45,596 bases of DNA from NCBI RefSeq assembly GCF_005405485.1, contig NZ_BJED01000028.1, positions 1 through 45,596 on the forward strand. Direction: 5' to 3'. Positions 35,800-45,479 of the stretch are shown one piece after another. The position numbers and the translations under genes were made by a program. The first letter of the stretch is position 1. The number at the start of each line of letters is the position of its first letter. Below the pieces are notes generated by a model, which was not told the DNA's origin, did not search any database, and worked only from the letters and a program-made list of their open reading frames with translations. This DNA is from Enterococcus hulanensis. Its GTDB lineage: Bacteria > Bacillota > Bacilli > Lactobacillales > Enterococcaceae.

Positions 35800-36606
35800 T
35801 TAATTTCCGCCTTTTTGAGCTAACTGATTGTTTTCTTCAACCATTTTTTCGATGGTACCGTCTTCTTTCATTTCTTTGATATGTTTATTCAGTTCTTTGA
35901 CTAATTTTTCATTACCTTTTGGAACCGCGATGCACAAGGAATCCTCCTTCATACTTTTCAATGAAATATTCGCAATCATCAGTTCCGGATTTTTATTAAC
36001 ATAGGCATCCGCTACTGTTTTTTCAACAACTAAACCGTCCAAAGAACCGCTTTTTACTTCCACAAAAATATTTGGCAATTTTTCAATTGATACTAGTTTG
36101 GCATCTTTCAACTGTTCCTTGACAATATTTTCTTGGATCGTCCCCTTTTGAGCTCCGACCTGCTTACCTGCAAAATGATCAATTGAAGTAAAATCATTTG
36201 CATGCTGCTTATTAATCACAATTACTTGCGGCGATGTATAGTAATCTGTAGTAAAATCAAAACTTTCTTTACGTTCACTGGTAACTGAAATCGCTGAAAC
36301 GGCGACATCTGCCTTTCCTTCCTTTGCTGCAGCTAAAACTGCATTAAAACTCATGTCTAACCATTCAACTTTTACACCCATTTTCTTAGCAATGGTCTCC
36401 ATCATCTCGATATCGGCACCAACAATTTTGTCTTTTCCATCAATCGTTGTATGAAAACCAAAAGGTGCATAATCTGGTGAAGTCGCTACTTTAATGACCC
36501 CATTCTCGTTTATAGTGTCTAATTTATCCTCTTCTTCCTTGCTTCCACATGCTGCTAATACTAATAAAGCAAGACCTGCTAAAACAACCTTCAGCCCTTT
36601 TTTCAT
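35800..36606 (-). CDS. Amino acid ABC transporter substrate-binding lipoprotein (second copy)
   Basis: A 268-residue lipoprotein with lipobox LAAC (C20) and an SBP family 3 domain that matches the downstream copy along its full length, sharing for instance KVATSxDYAPFxFHT and DGKDKIVGADI. The two are clearly duplicates that have diverged. This one has its own GGGGGA site and a probable promoter (TATACT near 36635), and 203 bases separate it from the next copy. It likely serves the same permease and ATPase with a different ligand range or affinity, by inference. Confidence 0.92.
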   Translation of the reverse strand: MKKGLKVVLAGLALLVLAACGSKEEEDKLDTINENGVIKVATSPDYAPFGFHTTIDGKDKIVGADIEMMETIAKKMGVKVEWLDMSFNAVLAAAKEGKADVAVSAISVTSERKESFDFTTDYYTSPQVIVINKQHANDFTSIDHFAGKQVGAQKGTIQENIVKEQLKDAKLVSIEKLPNIFVEVKSGSLDGLVVEKTVADAYVNKNPELMIANISLKSMKEDSLCIAVPKGNEKLVKELNKHIKEMKEDGTIEKMVEENNQLAQKGGN

Positions 36607-36704
36607 TTGCTTTCCCCCATAATCAGTTTTGTATAGTATAGCATATTATTTCATTTTATCCAGCTTTTTATGTATATTTATTTATAAAAGGTTGGTTTTT
36701 TCGC

Positions 36705-36742
36705 ATAAAAAAAGAAACAGCCGCGGCTGTCCCTTTTTAACT
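36705..36742 (-). terminator. Terminator of the fab/acc operon
   Basis: On the minus strand AAAGGGACAGCC pairs with GGCTGTTTCTTT around GC, followed by TTTT. It lies directly after accA. Confidence 0.88.
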
Positions 36743-36745
36743 TGC

Positions 36746-37531
36746 TTAAAATTTTCTAAATCGTTGGTATCTTTTTTCAATCAAATCTTCTGTGGAATAT
36801 TTTGAGAGTTCAGTGATTTTTTCAATTAATGATTTCTGCATCATGCGAATGATCTTATCTTCACTGAGTTTTTTCCCCTTCAGCGTTTCAGGAATCACCC
36901 GATCAATAACGTCTAATTCTAATAATTCAGCCGCAGTGATTTTCATCAGCTCTGCCGCCTCATCTGCACGTTTGCCATCTTTCCAAAGGATCGATGCAAA
37001 TCCTTCTGGTGAAAGAATTGCGTAAATACTATATTCCATCATCCAAACTTCATCAGCTAATGCTAAAGCTAGTGCTCCACCGCTTCCGCCTTCACCAGTC
37101 ACGATTGAAATGATTGGAACTTTTAAATCAGACATTTCTAAAAGATTTCGAGCAATTGCTTCGCCTTCACCACGTTCCTCTGCCTCAACACCACAGAATG
37201 CTCCAGGTGTATTAACAAAGCATATTACTGGCCGATTAAATTTCTCAGCCTGTTTCATTAAGCGCAGTGCTTTACGATATCCCTCAGGATTTGGCTGCCC
37301 AAAATTACGCTCCATGTTTTCTTTCAGATCGTTACCTTTTTGAATACCGATTACCGTCACTGGTTTACCAGCAAGGTTGGCCACCCCGCCAACAATTGCA
37401 GGATCGTCACCAAACAAACGGTCTCCATGAAATTCCTGAAAATCCGTAAAGATTTTTTCGAAATAATCGAGACTCGTTAAACGATCCTGATGTCTTGCTA
37501 ACTTAACAATTTCTCCAGCAGTTAGGCTCAT
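36746..37531 (-). CDS. accA: Acetyl-CoA carboxylase carboxyltransferase subunit alpha
   Basis: A 261-residue subunit that with AccD moves CO2 from biotin to acetyl-CoA, giving malonyl-CoA. It has the crotonase-like core with [33 protein letters not shown] and [20 protein letters not shown] segments. At 261 residues it lacks the longer N-terminus of E. coli AccA, as usual in lactic acid bacteria. Its ATG overlaps the accD stop by four bases, which helps make equal amounts of the two subunits. Last gene of the operon. Confidence 0.95.
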   Translation of the reverse strand: MSLTAGEIVKLARHQDRLTSLDYFEKIFTDFQEFHGDRLFGDDPAIVGGVANLAGKPVTVIGIQKGNDLKENMERNFGQPNPEGYRKALRLMKQAEKFNRPVICFVNTPGAFCGVEAEERGEGEAIARNLLEMSDLKVPIISIVTGEGGSGGALALALADEVWMMEYSIYAILSPEGFASILWKDGKRADEAAELMKITAAELLELDVIDRVIPETLKGKKLSEDKIIRMMQKSLIEKITELSKYSTEDLIEKRYQRFRKF

Positions 37532-38397
37532 TCTTCACACCAGCCCTTCTGTTGATGAAATGCTAATAATTGCGACAAACGATCTCTCAGCTTCATTCTT
37601 GGAACAATCTGATCAATAAAGCCATGTTGTAAAAGAAACTCGGCCTTCTGAAAATCATCTGGCAGTTGTTGACGAATCGTCTGCTCAATCACACGTCGAC
37701 CAGCAAAACCAACTAATGTCTGCGGTTCAGCCAAAATAATATCGCCCTCCATCGCAAAGCTGGCAGTTACTCCACCTGTGGTTGGGTCCGTTAAGACAGT
37801 AATATATAGCAAACCGGCATTACTATGTCGTTTGACTGCGGCCGAAATTTTTGCCATTTGCATCAATGAAAAAATTCCCTCTTGCATCCGAGCACCACCC
37901 GAAGCAGTAAAAAGAACGACAGGTAATTTTTCAGTCAAGGCTTTCTCAAATAATCGAGTAATTTTTTCTCCAACAACTGTACCCATGCTTCCCATAATGA
38001 AATTAGCATCCATCACACCAATAGCAACCGTTTGATTATTGATCGTTGCTTTTCCTGTTAGCACAGCTTCATCCAAACCAGTTTTTTCTTTAGTTGTTTC
38101 GATTTTGGCTAAGTATTCAGGAAAATCAATCGGATTTTTTTGTTCTAATTGGTTATCCCAATCTGCAAAACTTTTTTCATCAATTGTCAGCGCTAATCGT
38201 TCCCAAGCACTGATACGGAAACTATAACCACAATGAGGACAAACTTTTTCAGCACCAATTTCTTTTTTATACAGCGTCCGTTTGCAATTAGGACATTTCG
38301 CCCACATATCGTCGGGGACGGTTGGTTTCGTCGCTGGCGCGCTGTCGCGATTAGGATTGATCCGAATGTAGTTTTTTTTCTTATTAAAAAGTCCCAC
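37528..38397 (-). CDS. accD: Acetyl-CoA carboxylase carboxyltransferase subunit beta
   Basis: A 289-residue subunit with a zinc ribbon formed by C35, C38, C53 and C56, then the crotonase-like domain ([41 protein letters not shown]). It works as a heterotetramer with AccA. The start is GTG, seven bases after AGGAGG. It lies 11 bases after accC and overlaps accA. Confidence 0.95.
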   Translation of the reverse strand: MGLFNKKKNYIRINPNRDSAPATKPTVPDDMWAKCPNCKRTLYKKEIGAEKVCPHCGYSFRISAWERLALTIDEKSFADWDNQLEQKNPIDFPEYLAKIETTKEKTGLDEAVLTGKATINNQTVAIGVMDANFIMGSMGTVVGEKITRLFEKALTEKLPVVLFTASGGARMQEGIFSLMQMAKISAAVKRHSNAGLLYITVLTDPTTGGVTASFAMEGDIILAEPQTLVGFAGRRVIEQTIRQQLPDDFQKAEFLLQHGFIDQIVPRMKLRDRLSQLLAFHQQKGWCEE

Positions 38398-38408
38398 CTA
38401 AATTCCTC

Positions 38409-39773
38409 CTACTCGCTTTGTTGCCACTCAGGTAAAAATGTTTTTTGTAAAAAACTTGTATCATAATCGCCAAACAGAACACTTGGATGACTAATAAGAT
38501 CCATTTGGAATTCAACATTTGTGATGACTCCGTCAGAAACAAACTCACCCAAGGCCCGCTGCATCTTCATCAAGGCATCAAAACGATCTTCGCCATGAAC
38601 AATGATCTTGGCAATCATTGAGTCATAATACGGCGGAATCGTCACTCCGCTGTACATCGCACTATCCACTCGCAAGCCTAAACCGCCGCTAGGTAAAAGC
38701 AACGTCTTGATCTTACCAGGAGAAGGTGCAAAGTTAAATGCTGGGTTTTCGGCATTGATTCGGCATTCAATAGAATGACCTTGGAATTTTACATCTGATT
38801 GTTTTAAACCCAAGGGTTCCCCTGCCGCAATTTTGATTTGCTTTTTCACAATATCGATCCCAGTAACCATCTCAGTGATTGGATGTTCTACTTGAATCCG
38901 AGTATTCATTTCCATAAAGTAGAAATGCCCCTCTTCATCACGAAGAAATTCAATTGTTCCAGCACTTTCATAATTAACAGCTTTTCCAGCTTTTACCGCG
39001 ATATCCCCCAGCATTTTACGGTTTTCTTCGCCGATTACGACCGAAGGAGCTTCTTCCAAAACTTTTTGATTGTTTCGTTGTAATGAGCAGTCGCGTTCGC
39101 CGAGGTGGATCACATCGCCTTGCTGATCACCTAGAATTTGTACTTCGATGTGACGTGCTGGATAAATAATTTTCTCCATATACATCGCATCATCACCAAA
39201 AGCCGCTTTCGCTTCTGATTTAGCAGATAAAAAGTTCTTCTCAAGTTCGCTTTTCGTTGGAACTTTACGAATTCCTTTTCCTCCACCGCCTGCCGCAGCT
39301 TTTAGCATAACAGGATAACCGATTTTATCAGCCAGTGCTTCCGCTTCTGCTAGTGTCTCAATTGCGCCGTCACTACCAGGAATAACAGGAACACCTGCTT
39401 TTTTCATTAGTTGACGTGCATGAATCTTATTTCCCATTGCATCAATGGTTTTTTCACTTGGTCCGATGAACTTGATATTGCATTCCCCGCACATCGTTGC
39501 AAATAAACTATTTTCTGATAAGAAACCAAATCCGGGATGGATCGCTTCAGCATTCGTTACAATCGCCGCACTTAAGATTTCTTGCATATTTAAATAGGAC
39601 TCGCTTGAACGAGCTGGCCCGATACAAATTGCCTCGTCAGCCATCTCTGTGTGCAGAGCTTCTTTATCCGCCTCAGAATAAACCGCGACTGTCTGAATTC
39701 CTAGTTCACGACAGGCACGGATGATTCGTACAGCGATTTCGCCACGATTGGCGATTAAAATTTTTGAAAACAT
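38409..39773 (-). CDS. accC: Biotin carboxylase subunit of acetyl-CoA carboxylase
   Basis: A 454-residue ATP-grasp enzyme that carboxylates biotin on AccB. It has KILIANRGEIAVRI at the start, the glycine-rich KAAAGGGGKGIRKV loop near residue 160, and EMNTRIQVEHPITEMVTG near 290 with catalytic residues. The start at 39773 gives the usual family N-terminus MFSKILIAN; an ATG two codons upstream, directly after the fabZ stop, is possible. Confidence 0.95.
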   Translation of the reverse strand: MFSKILIANRGEIAVRIIRACRELGIQTVAVYSEADKEALHTEMADEAICIGPARSSESYLNMQEILSAAIVTNAEAIHPGFGFLSENSLFATMCGECNIKFIGPSEKTIDAMGNKIHARQLMKKAGVPVIPGSDGAIETLAEAEALADKIGYPVMLKAAAGGGGKGIRKVPTKSELEKNFLSAKSEAKAAFGDDAMYMEKIIYPARHIEVQILGDQQGDVIHLGERDCSLQRNNQKVLEEAPSVVIGEENRKMLGDIAVKAGKAVNYESAGTIEFLRDEEGHFYFMEMNTRIQVEHPITEMVTGIDIVKKQIKIAAGEPLGLKQSDVKFQGHSIECRINAENPAFNFAPSPGKIKTLLLPSGGLGLRVDSAMYSGVTIPPYYDSMIAKIIVHGEDRFDALMKMQRALGEFVSDGVITNVEFQMDLISHPSVLFGDYDTSFLQKTFLPEWQQSE

Positions 39774-39779
39774 AGACAT

Positions 39780-40202
39780 CTATCCAATCATAAAAGTCAG
39801 TTCTGCTTCGGCCACTTTTTTTCCATCGACATATGCGATGCCTTTTCCGCAGCCAGCTGAAGAACGAACTTTTGTTAATTCTACTTCTAAAATCAATGTA
39901 TCTCCTGGAACAACTTTTTTACGGAATTTCGCTTTGTCGATTCCGCCGAAATAAGCCGTTTTACCTTTAAAATCATCCATTGATAATAAAGCGACAGCTC
40001 CAGCTTGAGCCATTGCTTCAACGATCAATACACCGGGCATAACTGGTTCATGCGGGAAATGACCTTGGAAAAATGGTTCGTTAACAGAAACATTTTTCTT
40101 CGCTTTGATACTTTTTCCTGCTTCTAGTTCCTCCACACGATCGATCAATAGCATTGGATAGCGATGCGGAATAATTTCTTTGATTTCTTCAATCGTTAAC
40201 AT
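39780..40202 (-). CDS. fabZ: 3-hydroxyacyl-ACP dehydratase FabZ
   Basis: A 140-residue hot-dog-fold dehydratase. [20 protein letters not shown] contains the catalytic pair H48 and E62. It removes water from 3-hydroxyacyl-ACP. Enterococci have a second, isomerising form (FabN) next to fabO elsewhere; the location inside the acc/fab operon points to the plain FabZ here, although sequence alone cannot exclude isomerase activity. AGGAGG precedes the ATG. Confidence 0.93.
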   Translation of the reverse strand: MLTIEEIKEIIPHRYPMLLIDRVEELEAGKSIKAKKNVSVNEPFFQGHFPHEPVMPGVLIVEAMAQAGAVALLSMDDFKGKTAYFGGIDKAKFRKKVVPGDTLILEVELTKVRSSAGCGKGIAYVDGKKVAEAELTFMIG

Positions 40203-40215
40203 TTATTTTTTCCTC

Positions 40216-40686
40216 CTAGCTTATACGGAATAACGGCTGTCCATATTCGACAACATCTTCGTTTTCTACCAAAATCTCAGCGATGGTACCATCAAAATCA
40301 CTAGTGATTTCATTTAACAACTTCATAGCTTCAATAATACAAACTGTCTCGCCTTGTTTTACTGTATCACCGACCGATTTATACGCATCTTGTTCAGGCG
40401 ATGGCTGCAAATAGACGATCCCGACTATTGGTGAAGTAATCACTTGTCCTTCAGCTTTGGTTTCAATAACTGAAGCAGCTTCTGAGTTCGAAGTCGGAGA
40501 TGCTTGGACAGCCGGTGCTGCTGGCGTTGATTCCACAGACTGTTCAATTTGAACTGGCGCTGCAGTTTGACGATTCGTCTGATTTTTATTCATGTATAAT
40601 TCAAAACTGCCTTCTCGCAAATCAAATTCGGTTAAATTTGAATCATTGAATTGATTCAGCAGTTCTTTGACTTCGTTGATTTCCAT
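40216..40686 (-). CDS. accB: Biotin carboxyl carrier protein
   Basis: A 156-residue carrier. The N-terminal 35 residues are the usual amphipathic part, residues 40-80 form a Pro/Ala/Ser-rich flexible linker, and the C-terminal 75 residues are the biotinyl domain. Biotin should be joined to K122 in EAMKLLNEI; most relatives read EAMKMMNE, so this is a mild variant. It is 2 bases after fabF. Confidence 0.94.
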   Translation of the reverse strand: MEINEVKELLNQFNDSNLTEFDLREGSFELYMNKNQTNRQTAAPVQIEQSVESTPAAPAVQASPTSNSEAASVIETKAEGQVITSPIVGIVYLQPSPEQDAYKSVGDTVKQGETVCIIEAMKLLNEITSDFDGTIAEILVENEDVVEYGQPLFRIS

Positions 40687-40688
40687 TC

Positions 40689-41915
40689 TTAATCCTCCCA
40701 GCGTTTCAAACAGATCACAGCGTTGTGACCGCCAAAACCTAGAGAATTACTTACGGCGTAATTAACCGGTGTTTCTTTTGCCTCGTTCACAACAACATTT
40801 GCTTTGATTTCTGGATCTACTTCTTGAATATTTGCGGTTGGCGGAATAAATTGATGCTGTAAAGCCATCAATGATGCTACCGCTTCAACACCGCCGGCAC
40901 CGCCTAATAGATGACCCGTCAGTGATTTCGTACTGCTGACATAGGCTGCTTCTGTTAAAGCCGCTTCAATTGCTTTACTCTCAGCTTTATCGTTTGCTTG
41001 TGTACTCGTTCCGTGAGCATTCACGTAATTAACATCAGCCGGAGTGATACCTGCTTCTTTGATTGCTTCCGTAATAGCTCTTGCTGCTCCTTCGCCATCT
41101 GGTGATGGTGCCGTCATATGATAAGCATCGCAAGTAGCACCGTACCCTACAATTTCACCAAGGATGTTTGCGCCGCGTTTTTGTGCATGCTCTAAAGATT
41201 CTAGAACTAAAACACCAGCACCTTCTCCCATAACAAAACCGTTACGATCTTTATCAAAAGGAATTGATGCACGAGCAGGATCTTCTGAAGTACTCAATGC
41301 TGTTAATGAAGCAAAACCTGAGATTCCAATCTTGTTGATACAAGACTCGGCGCCACCAGCAATGATGACATCAGAATAACCATGTTTAATATTGCGAAAA
41401 GCTTCGCCAATTGAATGAGTTCCACTGGCACATGCGGTTACCGTACTTGTACAAATACCTTTTGCTCCGATACGCAAAGCAGTATTTCCTGCCGCCATGT
41501 TAACGATTGCTAGAGGAACAAACATAGGAGAAACACGAGCAGGTCCTTTTGCATCCATCTTCAATACTTGATCTTGGATTGTACCTAGACCGCCGACACC
41601 TGAACCGATCATTACACCGAAACGCTCCATATTTTCTGTTTCAGTATCAATACCGCTCATTTCTAATGCTTCAAGCGCAGAATAAATCGCATATAATGAG
41701 TAAGTTTCCATTCGTTTAGTGTCTTTTTTGACAAAATATTTTTCCAAAGGGAAGTCTTTTACTTCGGCCGCTACCGTGATACCTGTTTCACTGGCATCAA
41801 AGCGGGTAATCGGGCCAAACCCGTGATTTCCTTCTTTTAAATTCTTTAAAAATGTTTCTTCATCATTTCCAATCGGTGAGGCAACACCAAAGCCTGTAAT
41901 TACGACACGATTCAT
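40689..41915 (-). CDS. fabF: 3-oxoacyl-ACP synthase II
   Basis: A 408-residue elongating condensing enzyme. The catalytic Cys is C162 in TACASGTHS, and the two His are in NAHGTSTQAND (near 300) and SLTGHLLGGAGG (near 337). It condenses malonyl-ACP with growing acyl-ACP. AAAGGACGG precedes the ATG. It lies between fabG and accB. Confidence 0.96.
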   Translation of the reverse strand: MNRVVITGFGVASPIGNDEETFLKNLKEGNHGFGPITRFDASETGITVAAEVKDFPLEKYFVKKDTKRMETYSLYAIYSALEALEMSGIDTETENMERFGVMIGSGVGGLGTIQDQVLKMDAKGPARVSPMFVPLAIVNMAAGNTALRIGAKGICTSTVTACASGTHSIGEAFRNIKHGYSDVIIAGGAESCINKIGISGFASLTALSTSEDPARASIPFDKDRNGFVMGEGAGVLVLESLEHAQKRGANILGEIVGYGATCDAYHMTAPSPDGEGAARAITEAIKEAGITPADVNYVNAHGTSTQANDKAESKAIEAALTEAAYVSSTKSLTGHLLGGAGGVEAVASLMALQHQFIPPTANIQEVDPEIKANVVVNEAKETPVNYAVSNSLGFGGHNAVICLKRWED

Positions 41916-41932
41916 TTTATTCCGTCCTTTCT

Positions 41933-42664
41933 TTACATGACCATTCCGCCATCAACGTTCAATACTTGACCCGTGATGTAACTGTTTTGCGCCAAGAATA
42001 AAGCAGCATTTGCTACATCATCCACACTGCCAAAACATTTTAGCGGAATTTGACCTTCCATTTGTCCTTTGACTTTATCATTTAGTTCATCTGTCATATC
42101 TGTTTTGATAAAACCGGGAGCAATTGCGTTGCAAGTAATACCACGCGGTGCAACTTCCCTTGCTACTGCTTTTGTGAAACCAATGACACCCGCTTTGCTC
42201 GCAGCATAATTGCTCTGTCCGACATTTCCAATCAAACCAACTACGCTGGAAAGATTGATAATAACTCCAGCACGTTTTTTCATCATTTTCTTCAAAACTT
42301 GCTGAGTCATATTAAAGGTCCCCTTCAAATTGATATCCATAACGGCATCAAAATCTTCCGGCTTCATCCGTAAAAGCAGTTGATCTTTTGTAATACCAGC
42401 ATTGTTAATCAAAATATCGACAGACCCCAGAGTATCTTCACATTCCTTGATCATTTTTCCAGCTTCTTCAAATGAACTGATATCACCGCAAATTGCGGTG
42501 CATTTCACCCCAAAGGCTTCGATCTCAGTAATTTTATCTGCAGGAATAGCTTTACGTCCATTCAATATGATATTTGACCCAGCTTGAGCAAAAGCTTTTG
42601 CAATGCCCCAGCCGATTCCACGACTGCTGCCGGTAATAAACACTGTTTTATTCGTTAATTCCAT
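41933..42664 (-). CDS. fabG: 3-oxoacyl-ACP reductase
   Basis: A 243-residue short-chain dehydrogenase. NADPH-binding TGSSRGIG (11-18), NNAG (87-90), and the catalytic S140, Y153 and K157 are present, with the family's DGGMVM end. The start codon lies within the last codons of fabD (17-base overlap) after a GGAGG site. Confidence 0.96.
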   Translation of the reverse strand: MELTNKTVFITGSSRGIGWGIAKAFAQAGSNIILNGRKAIPADKITEIEAFGVKCTAICGDISSFEEAGKMIKECEDTLGSVDILINNAGITKDQLLLRMKPEDFDAVMDINLKGTFNMTQQVLKKMMKKRAGVIINLSSVVGLIGNVGQSNYAASKAGVIGFTKAVAREVAPRGITCNAIAPGFIKTDMTDELNDKVKGQMEGQIPLKCFGSVDDVANAALFLAQNSYITGQVLNVDGGMVM

Positions 42665-43592
42665 TCGAACCTCCTAAAAAGCTGATTGTTTCTGCTAATG
42701 TCTTCGCATCTTCTACACGACTCGTTGAGAGCGAACGATCAATCTTCTTAATAAATCCGATCAATGTTTTTCCAGGACCAATCTCGATTAATTGTTCAAC
42801 GCCCATTTCTTTTAAGGTTACGATACTATCGCTAAATCGTACGGGCGACATCACTTGTTTTGTTAGTAATGAAACGATCTCGTTTTGAGGCATAGGTTTT
42901 GCAGTGGTGTTTGAAATTAACGGAATCTGCATCTCCTCAAAATTGATTGTGTTCAATACCTCGTTCAATCGCTTGCTGGCAGGCTCTAATAACGCTGTAT
43001 GAAAGGGTCCGCTCACATTCAACGGAATCATACGCTTTGTTCCAGCAGCTTGCAATAATTCTTCCGCTTTCTCAACTGCAGCTACTTCGCCGCCAATCAC
43101 GATCTGCTGCGGAGTATTATAGTTTGCTGGTGAAACAATTCCTATGGCAGAAGCTTGCTTGCAGCAATCTTCAATCACCTCGGCTGCTGTATTCATTACA
43201 GCTACCATTTTTCCGCTACCGGTTGGTGCAGCTTCACTCATGAACTGTCCGCGTTTATGGACAAGTTGTACTGCATCGCTGAACTTTAAAGCCTCGGAAG
43301 CAACTAATGCCGTATACTCGCCTAAGCTCAAACCGGCAACTGCATCAGCTTGAAATCCCTTAGCTGTTAACACACGTAAAAAAGCGGTACTCACAGTTAA
43401 AATTGCTGGCTGAGTGTATTTTGTCTCATTTAATTGGGGATTTTCATCGAAGCATAAGTCTTCCATTGAAAAACCAAGTAAATCACTAGCCTCTTCAAAT
43501 GTTTCCTTTACGATTTTTTCTTGCTGGTACAACTCTTTGCCCATTCCGACATATTGAGCGCCCTGCCCGCTGAACAAGAATGCTGTTTTCAT
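42648..43592 (-). CDS. fabD: Malonyl-CoA:ACP transacylase
   Basis: A 314-residue enzyme that loads malonate on ACP. FSGQGAQ is at the start, the nucleophile S89 is in GLSLGEY (often GHSLGE), and the catalytic His is in GPFHTALL near residue 198. GGAG precedes the ATG. Directly upstream, where fabK lies in some relatives, there are only 64 bases to acpP. Confidence 0.95.
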   Translation of the reverse strand: MKTAFLFSGQGAQYVGMGKELYQQEKIVKETFEEASDLLGFSMEDLCFDENPQLNETKYTQPAILTVSTAFLRVLTAKGFQADAVAGLSLGEYTALVASEALKFSDAVQLVHKRGQFMSEAAPTGSGKMVAVMNTAAEVIEDCCKQASAIGIVSPANYNTPQQIVIGGEVAAVEKAEELLQAAGTKRMIPLNVSGPFHTALLEPASKRLNEVLNTINFEEMQIPLISNTTAKPMPQNEIVSLLTKQVMSPVRFSDSIVTLKEMGVEQLIEIGPGKTLIGFIKKIDRSLSTSRVEDAKTLAETISFLGGSNGINE

Positions 43593-43613
43593 GATCGTCT
43601 CCTAATAGCAGGA

Positions 43614-43638
43614 AAGGCCAGGCCTTACGCCTAGCCTT
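43614..43638 (-). other. Hairpin between acpP and fabD
   Basis: AAGGCTAGGC and GCCTGGCCTT form a 10-base stem with one wobble pair and a 5-base loop. No T run follows, so it is more likely an mRNA stability or processing element than a terminator. Confidence 0.6.
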
Positions 43639-43656
43639 GTCCCGGAATTTTATTAA

Positions 43657-43884
43657 TTAAGCGTTTTGTTGTTTTTCAACATATTCAACTAAATCTTTAA
43701 CAGTTGTGATACCATCTTCAGTTTCGATCTTCACATCAAACTCGTCTTCGATTTCGTTGATAATTTGGAATAGGTCCAAGCTGTCTGCTTCAAGATCTTC
43801 TTGGATATTTGTTTCCAATTTCACTTCTTCTTTTTCTACCCCTAGTTCTTCTACGATAATGTCTTGGATTTTTTCGAATGTCAT
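43657..43884 (-). CDS. acpP: Acyl carrier protein
   Basis: A 75-residue acidic protein with [19 protein letters not shown]; the phosphopantetheine arm attaches to S35 in DSL. It carries the growing acyl chain among the Fab enzymes. A strong GGAGG site precedes the ATG. It lies between fabH and fabD. Confidence 0.96.
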   Translation of the reverse strand: MTFEKIQDIIVEELGVEKEEVKLETNIQEDLEADSLDLFQIINEIEDEFDVKIETEDGITTVKDLVEYVEKQQNA

Positions 43885-43935
43885 AAGTTGTTTCCTCCGA
43901 TAATTTTAAATTTTAATTTTATATTTTTAACAAAC

Positions 43936-44898
43936 TTACAGCTGAATGAGTAGGTTTCCCCATGCCAATCCGCCGCCATAGCCTGTCAATACCACTTTTT
44001 GATTACTATTTAATGATAAAACATTTGCTTCAACAAGTTCATCCAATAAAATCGGAATGCTTGCTGCTGAAGTATTCCCATAATTCATCAGATTCATAGG
44101 AAATTTTTCAATCGGCTCGTTCATTTTGCGAGCGATTTTTTCAATGATTCGTTTATTGGCTTGATGCAGCAAGTAATAATCAACAGGCTCATCACCAATA
44201 AATTCCTTCAAACTTTTAGTTACATCATTTAAGGCAAAGTTCCAGATTCCACGGCCGTCCATTGACAATGCCGTACTAGTTTCTGCACCTTCGTGGAAAA
44301 TATTACTGTTCTTGCGAAATCCAGAAGTCAATGCATTTGCCCGCTCACCATCTGCTCGGAGCATTTGCTTTATAATAGAAGCTTCTTCATTCGACTCTAG
44401 TAAAACTCCCGCAGCTCCATCTCCGAAAAGTACAGCTGACGAACGATCATGCCAATCTAACAGTTTTGAGGTTTTTTCACCGCCGATAATAATACCGCGC
44501 TTCATTCCACCGCGGATAAAATTTTCAGCTGTTGCTAGTGCATAAACAAATCCAGCACAAGCGGCAGCTACATCAAAAGCCATCGCCTGTTTTGCCCCCA
44601 GCTGACCTTGGACCTGACAAGCTACAGATGGCGATGTATAATCCGGCGACATCGTAGCGACAATAATAAAATCCAAACTCATAGGATCAATGGCTGCTTT
44701 ATCAACCAATTTTTTTGCAACTTGCAAACACATGTCCGAAGTATTCTCTGCTTCTGCAACATGGCGTTGCTTGATTCCTGTCCGCGACTGAATCCATTCA
44801 TCTGAAGTATCCAGCCATTCAGCCAGGTCATCATTTGTCACAATCTTTTCAGGCAAATAACGTGCTGTTGCAATTATTTTTCCGAAGCTCATACTCAT
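43936..44898 (-). CDS. fabH: 3-oxoacyl-ACP synthase III
   Basis: A 320-residue enzyme that starts fatty acid synthesis by joining acetyl-CoA (or branched primers) with malonyl-ACP. The catalytic Cys is C114 in AAACAGF; the His is in LHQANKRI near 244 and the Asn in NYGNTSAASIP near 274. The start overlaps the fabT stop by four bases, with AGAGGAG upstream. Confidence 0.96.
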   Translation of the reverse strand: MSMSFGKIIATARYLPEKIVTNDDLAEWLDTSDEWIQSRTGIKQRHVAEAENTSDMCLQVAKKLVDKAAIDPMSLDFIIVATMSPDYTSPSVACQVQGQLGAKQAMAFDVAAACAGFVYALATAENFIRGGMKRGIIIGGEKTSKLLDWHDRSSAVLFGDGAAGVLLESNEEASIIKQMLRADGERANALTSGFRKNSNIFHEGAETSTALSMDGRGIWNFALNDVTKSLKEFIGDEPVDYYLLHQANKRIIEKIARKMNEPIEKFPMNLMNYGNTSAASIPILLDELVEANVLSLNSNQKVVLTGYGGGLAWGNLLIQL

Positions 44899-45335
44899 TT
44901 GATCTCCTCTAAGTAACTATATAGATTCACTAGTGCTTTCAAGAAAATCTCTTGTTCCTCTGCATTCAAATCCCTAATGGCACTTTTAACCATTTCATGA
45001 TGGAAATGCTGATGGATTCGAAAGACTAAGCGTCCTTTTTTCGTCAATCCTAGCTTGACTACTCGGCGATCATCTTCGCTGCGGATACGTTCTACATAGC
45101 CTTTTTTCACTAAACGATTGATTGATGTCGTCAAAGTTCCGACGGTTACCAGTAGTTCCCTAGCAACTTCTGTCGTTGTCTTCTTTTTATACATCCCGAT
45201 TGCATCAATGGTGTGCATTTCTGTAATCGTCAAATCGCTGAATTGTGATTTTTTTAGTTCGTTTTCTTCAATCGACAAAACGTCGTTGAAAATTGAAACT
45301 AAATAGGCATTTAATTCTTCCCAGTTTCTTTCCAT
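44895..45335 (-). CDS. fabT: MarR-family fatty acid synthesis regulator FabT
   Basis: A 146-residue winged-helix repressor. FSDLTITEMHTIDAIGMYKKKTTTEVA covers the first helices and TLTTSINRLVKKGYVERIRSEDDRRVVKL the recognition helix and wing. In streptococci and enterococci FabT, helped by acyl-ACP, represses the fab genes when external fatty acids are available. It is first in the operon and its promoter carries two FabT-type palindromes, consistent with self-repression. GGTGAGG precedes the ATG. Confidence 0.93.
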   Translation of the reverse strand: MERNWEELNAYLVSIFNDVLSIEENELKKSQFSDLTITEMHTIDAIGMYKKKTTTEVARELLVTVGTLTTSINRLVKKGYVERIRSEDDRRVVKLGLTKKGRLVFRIHQHFHHEMVKSAIRDLNAEEQEIFLKALVNLYSYLEEIK

Positions 45336-45349
45336 GTCCTCACCTAATT

Positions 45350-45382
45350 AGTTTGATTATCAAATCATTTGATGTTCAAACT
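45350..45382. promoter_or_regulatory. Tandem FabT-type operators at the fab promoter
   Basis: TTTGAT-T-ATCAAA (45352-45364) and TTTGA-TGT-TCAAA (45368-45380) both match the FabT site pattern ATTTGATTATCAAAT. An outer pair AGTTTGA/TCAAACT spans both. The second overlaps the -10 box, so binding should block the promoter. Confidence 0.75.
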
Positions 45383-45408
45383 ATATCTTATTTTTTTTCT
45401 GAATGCAA
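45380..45408 (-). promoter_or_regulatory. Promoter of the fab/acc operon
   Basis: TTGCAT (45403-45408), 17 bases, TATAGT (45380-45385) on the minus strand. Transcription would start inside the operator region about 40 bases before fabT. Confidence 0.7.
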
Positions 45409-45479
45409 CCACATTTTTTCAATTAACCAAAAATTAATGATTGTTATTGAATCCTATTTATTTTTTAGATAAAAAAATA

